Assembly (NCBI RefSeq): GCF_025699065.1
Contig: NZ_JAILWF010000001.1
Coordinates: forward strand, 87,626-151,625
Direction: 5' to 3'
DNA length: 64,000 nt
Origin: Nitrosarchaeum sp.
GTDB taxonomy: Archaea; Thermoproteota; Nitrososphaeria; Nitrososphaerales; Nitrosopumilaceae
The position numbers and the translations under genes are program-made. Below are positions 51,777-61,364 of the stretch, piece after piece. Position 1 is the stretch's first letter; the number at the start of each line of letters is the position of its first letter. Under the pieces are notes generated by a model. It was not told where the DNA came from, ran no database searches, and worked only from the letters and a program-made list of their open reading frames with translations.

Positions 51777-52799
51777 ATGGAGCAAAAAAGAATCATATCT
51801 TCAGTGAATCATTCTAAGGTAAACACAGACAAGGTTAACCTATCAGTATCAATTTCCAAGATAAAAAAAGACACACACAAGTTATCAAAAATGTATGATT
51901 TTAAAAAATACATGGATTCCTCAGACATGATATTCCCATCAGAGATGCAAGATATGATACCAAAAGATACTCCGCCATATTTGGATAATGGAGAGCATTA
52001 TGTAGAGAGAATTGGAAGGGCCCTAAAATTTTTCAAGCAATGTGCGTTAATTGGGCCCAGTGGAACTGGGAAAACACACATCGTCTATCTGGTAGCCGAA
52101 TTGGCAGGACTTCCAATGTGGGAAATCAACTGTGGTTTAGCAACATCTGTTTTTGATCTTTTTGGAAGATATGTAGGATTGGGAAAAGAGAACTGGATTG
52201 ATGGATTAATTACTGGATGGTGTAGAAAAGGCGGAATATTATATCTCGATGAGGCAAACATGATGAAACAAGACGTTGCAACAAAATTAAACCCGTTATT
52301 GGATCAAAGAGGACACATGGTGCTTACAGAAAAAGACAGTGAAATTATTCACAGACACAAACATGCGTATATGATAATTAGCATGAACCCAGTATCATCA
52401 GAATTTGCAGGTACAAAACCAATCAATGCGGCTATGAGAAGAAGAATGAGCGTATGGTTGAATTTCGATTACATGAGTGTAGGAGATAACATAGACGAAA
52501 AAGAATTCAAGATGGTATCTGAAAGAGGAGGCATATCTTTAGAAGATGCAGAAATTATTGTAAGGATTGGAGCTAAATTAAGACAAGAATACAAAATGGG
52601 CGATCTTCCTTACGGTCCATCGGTAGGAGATTTGGTAAACTGGGCAAAGATTTGCTCAGATGGTGTAGACATTCCAACTGGCGGAGATGAAACTTTGGTT
52701 CCAATGACTAGTGACGATCCAGAAGTTCAGGATGAAGTAAGACAGATAATTAAAAAGGTAATCGAAGGCAAAGTAGCACAACGAAATCGTAAAGTGTGA
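51777..52799 (+). CDS. MoxR-type AAA+ ATPase
   Basis: 340 residues from the ATG at 51777 (a GTG at 51771 adds two). AAA_5-type core: Walker A IGPSGTGKTHIVYLV, Walker B GGILYLDEANMM, sensor 1 ISMNPVSSEF, and the Arg-rich region AAMRRRMSVWL. MoxR ATPases act with VWA proteins as chaperones that mature or activate other proteins. It is directly followed (four bases) by the VWA gene and diverges from the pilin operon. TTTAATTAAA at about 51753-51762 is the likely TATA box. Confidence 0.92.
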   Translation: MEQKRIISSVNHSKVNTDKVNLSVSISKIKKDTHKLSKMYDFKKYMDSSDMIFPSEMQDMIPKDTPPYLDNGEHYVERIGRALKFFKQCALIGPSGTGKTHIVYLVAELAGLPMWEINCGLATSVFDLFGRYVGLGKENWIDGLITGWCRKGGILYLDEANMMKQDVATKLNPLLDQRGHMVLTEKDSEIIHRHKHAYMIISMNPVSSEFAGTKPINAAMRRRMSVWLNFDYMSVGDNIDEKEFKMVSERGGISLEDAEIIVRIGAKLRQEYKMGDLPYGPSVGDLVNWAKICSDGVDIPTGGDETLVPMTSDDPEVQDEVRQIIKKVIEGKVAQRNRKV

Positions 52800-52803
52800 T
52801 TAA

Positions 52804-54366
52804 ATGAAAGAAACAGTAGAGGACGTAGCACACCAAATTTTTTTTGATATATGTGAAAAAAAACCTACTGATGTAGACGTAATTTTTTTAGAAGCTATCA
52901 ATTTTCCAAAATTAGAATACTTGCCAAGAACTACAGCGTATATTCCATTACCTAGGATGGTTAGTGGAAAGAACATTTTTGAAGGAATAATTTTTTCAGA
53001 TTATGAAACAGGGCAAGAAACGATTTGGAATTTATTTTTTGCTACACTCTGTCATGCAGCAGGGCATGCAAAAGTGACTGATTTTAATATATACAAAAAT
53101 TGGATAAAGAACAAAGACAAACAAAAAGCATACAAAATAATTGAATTCATAGAAGATATCAAAGTAAATGATTTTTTAAAGAAATCATTTCCAGAATACT
53201 ATCAAGGCATTAAAAAAATTGATGAGGTTTTTGAAGTATTGAATCAAAGAGACAATATTAAAAAACCAGAATATGCAAAGAAAAAATTTACAGAATATTT
53301 TAATATAAAAAATATAGATATGCAAAAAATCCAAAACGACATTATTGAATTAAACCAAGAAAAGAATGAAAAATTATTAGATATTGCTGATGTATTATAT
53401 AAAAACCAAAATAACATATTAGTTGAAAATGTTCCATATGTAGATCATTATTTTAATCAAAAAAACATATCATGGAAACAAAATATCACAATAACACCAG
53501 AAGGATTGGTTGAAAGAAATGTGCAAAACTTTATCGAGATATGGTTTGAACAATTAAAACGCAGAGCAAAAGTGAGGAAAAGATATGGAGGATTAACTCA
53601 AGATCTTAATTTTGATAAAATTGAATTTGCTCCAGAAAACATTGGCGAATATCTAAGGTTGAAAAATGCCACCCATATGTTTTTGAAAAAATTGAGTAGC
53701 CAGATCAAATTAATTCCTAACGTAATGGATGACGGAGTTCCAGAAGATATGGGATTATTGCAAATGCAAGCAGCTATCCAAGCAGTGGCAGCTCAAAATA
53801 ACAGTATTCAGATTTTTGAACAAGATGACTATAGAAGAATAGAAGAGGAATGGGCAATAGTTTTAGACACAAGTTCCAGCATGAGACTGAAATTTGATGA
53901 AATGAAAAAATTTGCAATATCTCTTGGGGAAGCTGCAAACGAAGTGAATTCAAAAAATGGAAAGTGGGGATTTTTTACTTTTAATAATAATTTTAGAATA
54001 GTAAAAGACCACTATGAAAAATATGATAAAACATCAAGAGCAAGAATAGGAGGAATAGAGATTACAGGATTATCATTTATCGGTGATGCAGTAAAACTAT
54101 GTACTAGAATATTAGAAAGAGAAAATATCGAAAGGAAATATATTTTCCTAGTTACAGATGGGCAACAAGTAGGAACCATTGGAAATACTAAAGACATGGA
54201 AGACGCAGTCATGGAAGCAAGAAAGAAAGGAATCACAGTAATTGCAATAGGGTTTCCTGAAGGAAACTCTAAAATTTTCAATATGGCTATGCCTTATGAG
54301 AATTTACGTAAGACCGTAGCCAAATTCGTGGCAGCATATTCCAGATTGTCTGGAGACGATATCTAA
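52804..54366 (+). CDS. VWA-domain protein, partner of MoxR ATPase
   Basis: 520 residues. Unique N-terminal 345 residues, helical with a metallopeptidase-like patch (TLCHAAGHAKVTDFNIY) where His-x3-His occurs; no full HExxH. The VWA domain at 345-520 keeps the MIDAS DTSSS (Asp355, Ser357, Ser359), a Thr in TGLSFIGDA, and Asp in VTDGQQ, so metal binding is expected. This is the CoxE/NorD-like MoxR-VWA arrangement. The AHAKV His pair could be a remnant peptidase site. No signal peptide: cytoplasmic. Confidence 0.88.
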   Translation: MKETVEDVAHQIFFDICEKKPTDVDVIFLEAINFPKLEYLPRTTAYIPLPRMVSGKNIFEGIIFSDYETGQETIWNLFFATLCHAAGHAKVTDFNIYKNWIKNKDKQKAYKIIEFIEDIKVNDFLKKSFPEYYQGIKKIDEVFEVLNQRDNIKKPEYAKKKFTEYFNIKNIDMQKIQNDIIELNQEKNEKLLDIADVLYKNQNNILVENVPYVDHYFNQKNISWKQNITITPEGLVERNVQNFIEIWFEQLKRRAKVRKRYGGLTQDLNFDKIEFAPENIGEYLRLKNATHMFLKKLSSQIKLIPNVMDDGVPEDMGLLQMQAAIQAVAAQNNSIQIFEQDDYRRIEEEWAIVLDTSSSMRLKFDEMKKFAISLGEAANEVNSKNGKWGFFTFNNNFRIVKDHYEKYDKTSRARIGGIEITGLSFIGDAVKLCTRILERENIERKYIFLVTDGQQVGTIGNTKDMEDAVMEARKKGITVIAIGFPEGNSKIFNMAMPYENLRKTVAKFVAAYSRLSGDDI

Positions 54367-54475
54367 GGCATTACATCAAATTGATGTAAAATTCATTTGT
54401 TTTAAAAGAATTGGCCTTTGATCGATGTTTTTTTTGACTCTAGTAGTTCTAATCACATGTTATTTTGACAGTATT

Positions 54476-54577
54476 ATGAGTTGTAAAATTGGATTCATTC
54501 ATAATTTTTCATATTTTGCCATACAAGACAAGAAAATGTGCATTAATTGTGGGATAGAAGAAAGCAATAATAATTAA
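54476..54577 (+). CDS. Possible 33-aa CxxC peptide
   Basis: ATG at 54476 to TAA at 54575-54577. MSCKIGFIHNFSYFAIQDKK is followed by MCINCGIEESNNN. The single CxxC plus the upstream Cys and His could form a zinc site. Short, no further support. Confidence 0.45.
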   Translation: MSCKIGFIHNFSYFAIQDKKMCINCGIEESNNN

Positions 54578-54595
54578 TCAAATTATTCTGAAATA

Positions 54596-55084
54596 ATGAA
54601 TTCTTTGTTTTTTATTTTTTTGCCTTTTTTGATTTTCAACACTACAGTTTTTGCACAAACTCAATCACATATTGATTCTTCAGAATACATTTTGAAAATA
54701 GATCAACACGTATATTCGATATATTATGTTGTAAATTCAGATATTATTGCAATGGATATCGATCCTGAATCAAAATCACTTCTTATAGGCTTGGAGAATA
54801 CTTATGATTCGAAATTTATTATTGATTTAGAACATGAATTGATTAATGCTCAAGATAACGAATTTGTAGTTTTAGTTGACAGTCAAGAAGTAGATTATAA
54901 AATAACACCAGATTCAGATAGTTCTACATTTGAGTTCTTTGTACCGGTAGGTTCAGAAGAAGTAGAAATTATTGGAACTCATGTAATTCCAGAGTTTCCA
55001 TTTAGCGCAATTTTTGGATTGATAATCATGATTTCATCAATCATAATCTTTACAAAGGTAAAACCGTCTTTTTTTAAGTTGTAA
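54596..55084 (+). CDS. Secreted protein with PEFG-like C-terminal anchor
   Basis: 162 residues. Signal peptide 1-20 (FFIFLPFLIFNTTVFAQ), a beta-rich ectodomain (20-125), then the sorting tail VIPEFPFSAIFGL followed by a hydrophobic helix and a short basic end. This matches thaumarchaeal PEF/PEFG-type C-terminal signals that direct surface anchoring. Function of the ectodomain unknown. Its 3' end overlaps the purP stop by 11 bases (convergent). Confidence 0.8.
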   Translation: MNSLFFIFLPFLIFNTTVFAQTQSHIDSSEYILKIDQHVYSIYYVVNSDIIAMDIDPESKSLLIGLENTYDSKFIIDLEHELINAQDNEFVVLVDSQEVDYKITPDSDSSTFEFFVPVGSEEVEIIGTHVIPEFPFSAIFGLIIMISSIIIFTKVKPSFFKL

Positions 55085-56099
55085 TTTTATCCAATTGATT
55101 AGTTTCTTTTGCAGTTTTTATTTCACGTGCTATTCTTTTACCCATACTCATTGGCTCATTAAATAATAATGAGTAGTAGGGAGAACCATCCATGTAGATA
55201 TTTGTCCCAGCTACTATTCTAGCTGAAAATTCAAACGATGTGAATTTTGCATTCTCATCATAAACTCCCTCTATACAAAATGGGCCATTCATTCCAGGAG
55301 ACACAACTCTTTTAGATGCTTCAACAAAATTTTCACCCATAGTATAGACTTCGTCTAGTAATGACTCTCTTAGTACTATGGGACTATTTCCTATCACATT
55401 AAATGATGGCACCTTATTGCTTTTGAGTTGTTGCTCAGAAGGAATTCTTGCCATACCTTCAATATCGGATTCATGTCTTTGATCAGCGCCAAAAAATTCC
55501 AATTCTTCTTTTAACGGAGAGTAAAAAAATTGCAAGTACGCCAAAACCCCAGCAGCATACTCTTGAATGTAAAGTGTCTCATCGTTAGAAATAATTCCTT
55601 GTGAAATCAGCTGGTTTCGTTTTTTATTATAATCATCAGGTGTGGCAGCTAAAAAATACCCTTTACCTCCAGCAGCGCCTTGTCTTTTTACAATTACGAG
55701 TTTGTCGATATCTTTTGAACTCAATACAGGTTTTGGAACAGGAAGTTTTGCTTCTCGCATAAGTTTTTCTTTCATGGTTCTATCAGATTCCCATCTCAAT
55801 ATCCATTTATTTCCAAATATGGGGGTCTTGATTGATTCAATTTGTTCGGAGCTCATTTGGGCAATTAAAGTTCCATGAGGGATTAAAACGGCATTATTTT
55901 GTTCTAAAATTGATTGGTGTTTTCGTTCTAATACATCTACAAAATTATCAACCAAAATTAATTCATCAATAAATGGAAATCTACGATATAGTTTCTCTCG
56001 TTTTTTCTCACAAACTAGAATTGTTTTCAAACCTTCATCTTTTGCACCTTTTAGTACTTGTAAAGAACAATGAGACCCTAATGTTGCTATTGCCGTCAA
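55074..56099 (-). CDS. purP: FAICAR synthetase PurP
   Basis: Archaea-specific ATP-grasp enzyme that formylates AICAR with formate and ATP (the step bacteria do with PurH). 341 residues. N-terminal IATLGSHCSLQVLKGAKDEG, ATP-grasp lysine region (VKRQGAAGGKGYF), and the GMNGPFCIEG/FEFSARIVAGTN blocks typical for PurP. Together with PurK and PurE in this window it documents a complete-looking archaeal purine branch. The gene is single, with a small hypothetical gene upstream. Confidence 0.92.
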   Translation of the reverse strand: MTAIATLGSHCSLQVLKGAKDEGLKTILVCEKKREKLYRRFPFIDELILVDNFVDVLERKHQSILEQNNAVLIPHGTLIAQMSSEQIESIKTPIFGNKWILRWESDRTMKEKLMREAKLPVPKPVLSSKDIDKLVIVKRQGAAGGKGYFLAATPDDYNKKRNQLISQGIISNDETLYIQEYAAGVLAYLQFFYSPLKEELEFFGADQRHESDIEGMARIPSEQQLKSNKVPSFNVIGNSPIVLRESLLDEVYTMGENFVEASKRVVSPGMNGPFCIEGVYDENAKFTSFEFSARIVAGTNIYMDGSPYYSLLFNEPMSMGKRIAREIKTAKETNQLDKITT

Positions 56100-56128
56100 T
56101 GTGATATTTTATTCTAATTCCTTGGACT

Positions 56129-56341
56129 TTATGAACTATGTGTGGATGACACATATCGAAATACTTCATCGATTAATTCTACACTCAACTCTGACTTGAT
56201 ATTATCAGGAATAACTTTTAAAATAAAATCATACATTGTCGTATTTTTTGGAAGACTTTGTCTTTCCTGATACAAAGAATATACTGCAATTCCATTTGAT
56301 ATCAAAGCAATTAGTTTTTCTTTATTGGATAAAGATACCAT
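56129..56341 (-). CDS. Hypothetical 70-aa protein
   Basis: 70 residues, helical (NKEKLIALISNGIAVYSLYQ; LSVELIDEVFRYVSS). No Cys, no clear membrane segment. Same strand as purP, 29 bases upstream, so perhaps co-transcribed. No family recognised. Confidence 0.6.
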   Translation of the reverse strand: MVSLSNKEKLIALISNGIAVYSLYQERQSLPKNTTMYDFILKVIPDNIKSELSVELIDEVFRYVSSTHSS

Positions 56342-56400
56342 GTAGATTTACACATAAAGTGGTAATTTAATGTAAATTAAAAATCAAGTTATTTTCAAAA

Positions 56401-56586
56401 CTACACAATTAATTCACTAGATATGGATTTCATGAAAGGTATTTGATTTACATGATAAACGATAAAGTCTATGGATTTTTCATGACTTTCTGCTATTTCT
56501 TCATGAGATTCCTGAGATGCATGATATCCCACAAATACGGCTGCGATTATAAAGATCGCTATCACCAATCCAATTAACAAATCCAT
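56401..56586 (-). CDS. Small single-pass membrane protein
   Basis: 61 residues. N-terminal membrane helix (LLIGLVIAIFIIAAVFVGY), then a charged, His-rich extracytoplasmic or cytoplasmic helix (ASQESHEEIAESHEKSI). The HxxxH/E spacing could bind metal, but this is speculative. Function unknown. Confidence 0.6.
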   Translation of the reverse strand: MDLLIGLVIAIFIIAAVFVGYHASQESHEEIAESHEKSIDFIVYHVNQIPFMKSISSELIV

Positions 56587-56931
56587 TACAATCTAGACTG
56601 AAATATTTTCTGATGATAAATGTTACTTTTTTATTAAATTCAATAAATTAACAGAAAACTAGATCCAATTTTCAATAATAATCAAAACTTTAAAAAAAAG
56701 TCTATTTGACTAGTTCTTATTTACGCCCCATTTTTGGATAAATTCTTTAGCAATAGGAATTCTTGATTGATACTTTACACATCTACGCATTTTTGTATAT
56801 TTTGAATATCACCATACATTAGATTCACTTTTTTGATGGAAGTTCATGTTATTGCAGGTATTGGTTAGTATTTATGAAAACAATCGTTTCCCAAAAATTA
56901 ATTACACCATATGACAGAAATTCAGTAAATT
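56587..56931. other. Gap upstream of aspS with one weak ORF
   Basis: Mostly AT-rich. A 26-codon minus-strand ORF (56710-56790, MRRCVKYQSRIPIAKEFIQK) is the only coding-like stretch. The right end has the aspS promoter. No RNA structure recognised. Confidence 0.4.
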
Positions 56932-58242
56932 ATGATAAAAACAGAACTAGGATCATTACGTAGATCACATTACTCTGATGAATTGAATCCATCAATGGAT
57001 GGAAATGAGGTAACTGTAATGGGATGGGTTTTAACAGTTAGAGGACATGGAAATATTAGTTTTGCAACAATAAGGGACAAAAACGGAGACATTCCAATTG
57101 TTGCCAAAAAGGGAGATTGTCCTGATGATGTACGAGAAAAAATATCAATTTTAAAACCACATTCATCTATTGCAGTCATAGGCAAAGTAAAATCATCAGA
57201 AAAAGCACCAACTGGATTTGAAATCATACCAACTGAACTGAGAGTGTTTTCAGATGTTGAAAAAATTCCACCATTTGAGCCTTTAGCAAAAACAGTAAAA
57301 AACATAGATACAAGATTAGAAGTACGTCCAATTGACCTTAGACGTAAACCGTTACAACATATCTTTAATGTAAGAAGCCTAATTCTAAAAATAATTAGAG
57401 ATTATTTTTACCAACAAAAATTTACAGAAATCAATACTCCAAAAATGATAGCTACTGCGACAGAAGGCGGAGCTGCATTGTTTCCAATATTTTATTACAA
57501 TAAAGAAGCATTTTTAGCTCAAAGCCCTCAATTGTACAAAGAGCAACTAACTATGAGTTTTGAAAAGGTATTTGAGATTGCACCTATTTTCAGAGCAGAA
57601 CCTTCAAGAACTAATCGTCATTTGGCAGAAGCCATATCAATTGATTTAGAAGAATCTTTTGTGGATTACAATGATGTGATGGACAGAATTGAGGAAATCA
57701 TAAAAATATCAATAAAGACAGTTAATGAATATGTAAAAACTAATTCCGACTCAGAATTTATTGTTCCATCCATACCTGAACACATTCCGCGATATTCTTA
57801 TGATGAATTAGTAGAAAAAATGCAAAAGGTAGGTGCAAAAACGGAGTGGGGAGATGACTTGTATCCTTCAAATCTCAAAAAGATTGGAGTTGAAGGGTTT
57901 TATTTCATAAAAGACTGGCCACTAGGCCCTAAACCATTTTACGTAAAAGACAGTAAAATAAATCCAAAAATTTCAGAATCATTTGATTTAATGTTTGGGG
58001 ATTTGGAATTATCATCAGGAAGTACCAGAATCGAAAAAAGACATGAACTTGAAGAAAGAATGAAAAACAAAGGGATGAAAACTGATGCGTTTGAATATCA
58101 TTTAGCAGCATTTGATTATGGAGTACCACCTCATGCGGGGTGTGGTATAGGATTAGAACGGTTAATTATGGCACTTACAGGCACAGAAAACATTCGCGAT
58201 GTTACATTTTATCCAAGGGATGTAGACAGATTGACACCATAG
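56932..58242 (+). CDS. aspS: Aspartyl-tRNA synthetase (archaeal type)
   Basis: 436 residues, class II. N-terminal OB-fold anticodon-binding domain (GWVLTVRGHGNISFATIRD), then the catalytic core: motif 2 FRAEPSRTNRHLAEAISID, and motif 3 GCGIGLERLIMALTG. Length matches archaeal AspRS. The adjacent gatC-gatA-gatB genes imply that it is non-discriminating, charging tRNA-Asn with Asp for amidation by GatCAB; this is inferred from context. gatC follows within 12 bases. Confidence 0.95.
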   Translation: MIKTELGSLRRSHYSDELNPSMDGNEVTVMGWVLTVRGHGNISFATIRDKNGDIPIVAKKGDCPDDVREKISILKPHSSIAVIGKVKSSEKAPTGFEIIPTELRVFSDVEKIPPFEPLAKTVKNIDTRLEVRPIDLRRKPLQHIFNVRSLILKIIRDYFYQQKFTEINTPKMIATATEGGAALFPIFYYNKEAFLAQSPQLYKEQLTMSFEKVFEIAPIFRAEPSRTNRHLAEAISIDLEESFVDYNDVMDRIEEIIKISIKTVNEYVKTNSDSEFIVPSIPEHIPRYSYDELVEKMQKVGAKTEWGDDLYPSNLKKIGVEGFYFIKDWPLGPKPFYVKDSKINPKISESFDLMFGDLELSSGSTRIEKRHELEERMKNKGMKTDAFEYHLAAFDYGVPPHAGCGIGLERLIMALTGTENIRDVTFYPRDVDRLTP

Positions 58243-58253
58243 ATGATTTGAAA

Positions 58254-58517
58254 ATGGTAACTCAAAAAGAAATACAGCATGTTGCAAAACTAATGAAAAT
58301 CGAATTAATTGATCCATCCATTTATGAAAGAGTAGATAAAATGTTGGGATATTTTGACATTTTAGATTCTGCAGGTGTTGAATCTGAGGAAATAACTTTT
58401 AGAGAAATTCCTATCACTAACTTAAGAGAAGACAAATACATTCCATTTGATAAAAAACTCATTGAAAAACTTAATCACTATAAGGGAACATATGTCAGAG
58501 CTCCAAAGATGGTTTAA
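58254..58517 (+). CDS. gatC: Glutamyl/aspartyl-tRNA amidotransferase subunit C
   Basis: 87 residues from the ATG at 58254; a TTG at 58248 would add two. Small helical stabilising subunit of GatCAB: IQHVAKLMKIELIDPSIYER and ITFREIPITNLREDKYIP are the characteristic GatC helix and loop. It begins within 12 bases of the aspS stop and ends directly before gatA, so the four genes form one operon. Confidence 0.9.
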   Translation: MVTQKEIQHVAKLMKIELIDPSIYERVDKMLGYFDILDSAGVESEEITFREIPITNLREDKYIPFDKKLIEKLNHYKGTYVRAPKMV

Positions 58518-59963
58518 TTGAACATTAAAATTTCAGCTCTGCAATTTACTAGAGACGTAAAATCAGGAAATTTATCAGCAGAAGAATTCATGGCAAAAAC
58601 ATTAGAGCAAATACAAAACGTAGACGACAAACTACATGCATTTTTATCAATAAATGATAATGCATTAAACCAAGCAAAAGAGATAGACAAGAAAATAAAA
58701 TCAGGTCAAAAAATAGGAAAATGTTTTGGCATGCCAATCTCAATTAAAGACAACATTTGCATCAAAGATACAAAAACAACATGCGCATCAAAGATGCTTG
58801 AAAATTACATATCGCCATACGATGCAACAGTAATCACTAAACTAAAACAACAAGACGCAATCTTTGTAGGAAAAGTAAATTTGGATGAATTTGCAATGGG
58901 TCTCACTACAGAATTTAGCGCGTATGGTCCAAGTAAAAATCCATGGAATACCGATTATGTTCCAGGAGGTTCTTCAGGAGGTAGTGCTGTATCTGTTAGT
59001 GCTTTTGAGTGTGTCGCATCATTGGGTTCAGATACTGGAGGTTCCGTTAGAAACCCTGCTAGTTTTTGTTCAACTGTAGGATACAAACCAACTTATGGGT
59101 TGATTAGCAGATATGGATTAATCTCTTATGCAAACAGCATTGAGCAGATTGGACCTCTAACTAGAACAGTTGAGGATGCAGCATTCATGTTAAACCTCAT
59201 TTCAGGAATTGATTCTAATGACAATACAACAGTCGATAACCACGGAGAGGATTATCTTAAAAACATTGATTCAGGTATCGAAGGCAAAAAAATAGGCATA
59301 ATCAAAGAGATGATAGGAGAGGGAATTGATCCAGCTGTGCTTTCTGCAACAAAAGATGCAATTTCAAAATTGGAGGGATTGGGTGCAAAATGCGAAGAGA
59401 TGTCTTTGGACATGGTAAAATATTCAGTTGCAGCATATTATACAATTACAGCCACTGAAGCAGGAAGTAATCTTGCAAGATATGACAATCTAAGATACGG
59501 GTATGATTTTTCTGTTGAAGGATACGAATTTAATTCATATATCGAAAAAGCAAGAAAAAATCTGGGTCCAGAGGTCACAAGAAGAATGATTATTGGAGGA
59601 TTTGTTCCATCTGCAGGCCATGCTGGAAAATATTTTCTAAAAGCACTCAAAGTAAAAAACAAACTGACACGACAAATTAATGATGCATTTAAAAAATTTG
59701 ATCTATTGATTGCACCAACAGTTCCAATATTGCCATTTAAAATTGGTGAAAAAATAGATGATCCTGTTGCATTATTTCTTGTCGATATTAATACAGTTAC
59801 TGCCAATCTTACGGGAAAACCCGCCATATCAATCCCATTTGCAATAGTCAACGGATTACCAATCGGAATCCAACTCATCGCAAATTCAATGGATGATAAA
59901 TTATTACTACAAGCAGCGCATGCATTAGAAAAAACGATAAAATTGCCAGAGGTACCAATTTGA
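58518..59963 (+). CDS. gatA: Glutamyl/aspartyl-tRNA amidotransferase subunit A
   Basis: 481 residues, TTG start abutting the gatC stop. Amidase-signature enzyme that releases ammonia from Gln/Asn. The Ser-cis-Ser-Lys triad is visible: Lys77 (SIKDN), cis-Ser152 (GGSSGG), nucleophile Ser176 (DTGGSVR), matching known GatA numbering (Lys79/Ser154/Ser178) minus two. Provides ammonia to GatB for Asp-tRNA-Asn to Asn-tRNA-Asn. Confidence 0.97.
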   Translation: MNIKISALQFTRDVKSGNLSAEEFMAKTLEQIQNVDDKLHAFLSINDNALNQAKEIDKKIKSGQKIGKCFGMPISIKDNICIKDTKTTCASKMLENYISPYDATVITKLKQQDAIFVGKVNLDEFAMGLTTEFSAYGPSKNPWNTDYVPGGSSGGSAVSVSAFECVASLGSDTGGSVRNPASFCSTVGYKPTYGLISRYGLISYANSIEQIGPLTRTVEDAAFMLNLISGIDSNDNTTVDNHGEDYLKNIDSGIEGKKIGIIKEMIGEGIDPAVLSATKDAISKLEGLGAKCEEMSLDMVKYSVAAYYTITATEAGSNLARYDNLRYGYDFSVEGYEFNSYIEKARKNLGPEVTRRMIIGGFVPSAGHAGKYFLKALKVKNKLTRQINDAFKKFDLLIAPTVPILPFKIGEKIDDPVALFLVDINTVTANLTGKPAISIPFAIVNGLPIGIQLIANSMDDKLLLQAAHALEKTIKLPEVPI

Positions 59964-61360
59964 CAAAAATAGGATTAGAGATTCACTGTCAACTTACAAA
60001 ATTAGAAAGTAAATTGTTTTGTTCATGCAAAGCAGATTATAGAGAGTTTGAACCAAACATCAACATTTGTCCAATTTGTATAGGATTGCCAGGAAGTCTT
60101 CCAATATTAAATCAAAAAGCAGTAGAGAAAGCTACAATGATTGCAATGGCATTAAATTGCAATACCCCAGAAAAAATTGCATTTTTTAGAAAAAATTATT
60201 TTTATCCAGATTTACCAAAGAATTTCCAAATAACACAACTTAACGTCTATGGAGATACCAGTGTAGGGGGTACTGGAACTCTAATGGTAGGAGAGAAAAA
60301 GATTAGAATAACCAGAATCCAGCTAGAGGAGGACCCTGGAAGATTAATTTATGAAGGAAGTTCTGAAAAAAATCTAATCACTTTAGTAGATTATAACCGT
60401 GCAGGCACACCGTTAGTAGAAATTGTAACAGAGCCTGACTTTGAGAATCCAAAAGAGGTAAGAGAATTTCTAAATATTTTATCAGATTTATTGGAAAATC
60501 TAGGAGTATCAGATCCTAGTTTAGAAGGAGCTATGAGGGCAGATGCCAATGTTTCAATTGAAGGCGGAAATAAAGTAGAAATAAAAAACATAGGATCATT
60601 TCACGATTTAGAAAAAGCAGTACATTTTGAGATTACACGACAACAGAGTCTTCATTCACGAGATATACCAATTATTCAAGAGACACGTCACTGGGATGAT
60701 AAAAGAAAGATCACAGTACCATCAAGATCAAAAGAAGAAGATTTGGATTACCGATATTTTTTAGAAGGAGATATTCCATGGATAAAAATCAACGAAGAGA
60801 TTAAAGAAAAATTAAAAACAGAAATGCCTGAGAGTATTAGTTCTAAAAAACAACGATATATTACAAAATACAATATTCCAACTCAAGTTGCAGAAGTTCT
60901 TTCATCAGACAAATTTTATTCAGATTTATTTGAAAATGCCCATACAAAAGAAAACGCAAAAGAAATTGCAAATATAATTACAACCGATTTAATGGGATTA
61001 GTAGATACTAGAGAAAAACGAGAAGAATCAAAATTAAAACCGTCACATCTCAGAGACATAGCGGATTCAATACTATCCAATAAAATTGCACGAAATTCTG
61101 CTAAAAATGCATTATATGAGATTGTAAAAACTGGGGATAATTTATCAGATATTATAGCTAAACTAGATTTAGGAAATATGACAACTGAATCTGAATTATC
61201 TGCAATCATTGAATTAGTAATTTCTGAAGAACCTAATGCCATAGAGCAAGCAAGATCAAATCCTCAAACAATTAATTATCTAGTAGGAAAAGTTATGCAA
61301 AAAACAAAAGGAAAAGCAGATCCTAGAATAACTTTGGATTTATTAAAAAAGAAGATTTAA
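59960..61360 (+). CDS. gatB: Glutamyl/aspartyl-tRNA amidotransferase subunit B
   Basis: 466 residues; TTG start overlaps the gatA stop by four bases. N-terminal ATP-dependent amidation domain (IGLEIHCQLTKLESKLFC; CKADYREFEPNINICPIC zinc site; EDPGRLIYEGS) and C-terminal helical YqeY-like tail (DPRITLDLLKKKI). Activates Asp-tRNA-Asn and adds the ammonia. A short unknown gene follows five bases later. Confidence 0.96.
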   Translation: MTKIGLEIHCQLTKLESKLFCSCKADYREFEPNINICPICIGLPGSLPILNQKAVEKATMIAMALNCNTPEKIAFFRKNYFYPDLPKNFQITQLNVYGDTSVGGTGTLMVGEKKIRITRIQLEEDPGRLIYEGSSEKNLITLVDYNRAGTPLVEIVTEPDFENPKEVREFLNILSDLLENLGVSDPSLEGAMRADANVSIEGGNKVEIKNIGSFHDLEKAVHFEITRQQSLHSRDIPIIQETRHWDDKRKITVPSRSKEEDLDYRYFLEGDIPWIKINEEIKEKLKTEMPESISSKKQRYITKYNIPTQVAEVLSSDKFYSDLFENAHTKENAKEIANIITTDLMGLVDTREKREESKLKPSHLRDIADSILSNKIARNSAKNALYEIVKTGDNLSDIIAKLDLGNMTTESELSAIIELVISEEPNAIEQARSNPQTINYLVGKVMQKTKGKADPRITLDLLKKKI

Positions 61361-61364
61361 CAGC

